A DNA stretch of 5,718 nucleotides from Anaerolineae bacterium (GTDB lineage: Bacteria > Chloroflexota > Anaerolineae > 4572-78 > J111), in NCBI GenBank assembly GCA_020433835.1, contig JAGRBY010000482.1, positions 1-5,718 on the forward strand. The letters are read 5' to 3'. A program made the position numbers and the translations under genes. The stretch's first letter is position 1; each line of letters opens with the position of its first letter. Under the pieces are notes generated by a model. The model searched no databases, was not told where the DNA came from, and saw only the letters and a program-made list of their open reading frames with translations. Shown piece after piece: positions 5,716-5,718 of this stretch.

Positions 5716-5718
5716 GCT

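Overview
This window most likely comes from a member of the Chloroflexota (Anaerolineae/Caldilineae-like). That is an inference from three things: a YfhO-type membrane protein, large secreted delta-60/DUF11 and NHL-repeat proteins, and C-termini of the form [YW]-L-P-x-I-x-K, which I associate with exported proteins of this phylum. No phylogenetic marker gene is present, so the assignment is tentative. All three recognisable genes are on the minus strand.

Layout. Positions 1-1643 hold the first 547 codons of a YfhO-family polytopic membrane protein (probable GT-C type glycosyltransferase); its C-terminus lies outside the window. Positions 1644-2313 contain no convincing gene. They hold possible promoter elements and an 8-bp inverted repeat ahead of the yfhO-like gene, four 22-bp direct repeats followed by an inverted copy (1977-2078), and a strong, potentially bidirectional intrinsic terminator (2245-2278).

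From 2314 to the right edge the window looks like part of an integron gene-cassette array read on the minus strand, without a visible integrase (CALIN-like). Two imperfect palindromes with attC-like architecture (2314-2438 and 3728-3918) bracket a six-blade NHL-repeat secreted protein gene (2467-3672). The 5' end of this proposed cassette, GTTAGCGGGC on the minus strand, is perfectly complementary over 10 bp to the R''-like arm at its 3' end. That is the relation expected of a circularisable cassette. A second proposed cassette carries a 555-residue secreted protein with seven delta-60 repeats and a DUF11-like domain (4034-5701); its own 5' boundary lies beyond the window.

The two cassette genes encode unrelated beta-propeller families but share a layout: signal peptide, repeats, and a short C-terminal tail (YLPIIVK / WLPTIFK). 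This suggests a cassette array that stocks cell-surface or secreted propeller proteins sharing a common export or anchoring route. The terminator lies just beyond the last attC-like site and would close transcription of the array. The yfhO-like gene appears to be a separate, chromosomal, more GC-rich unit.
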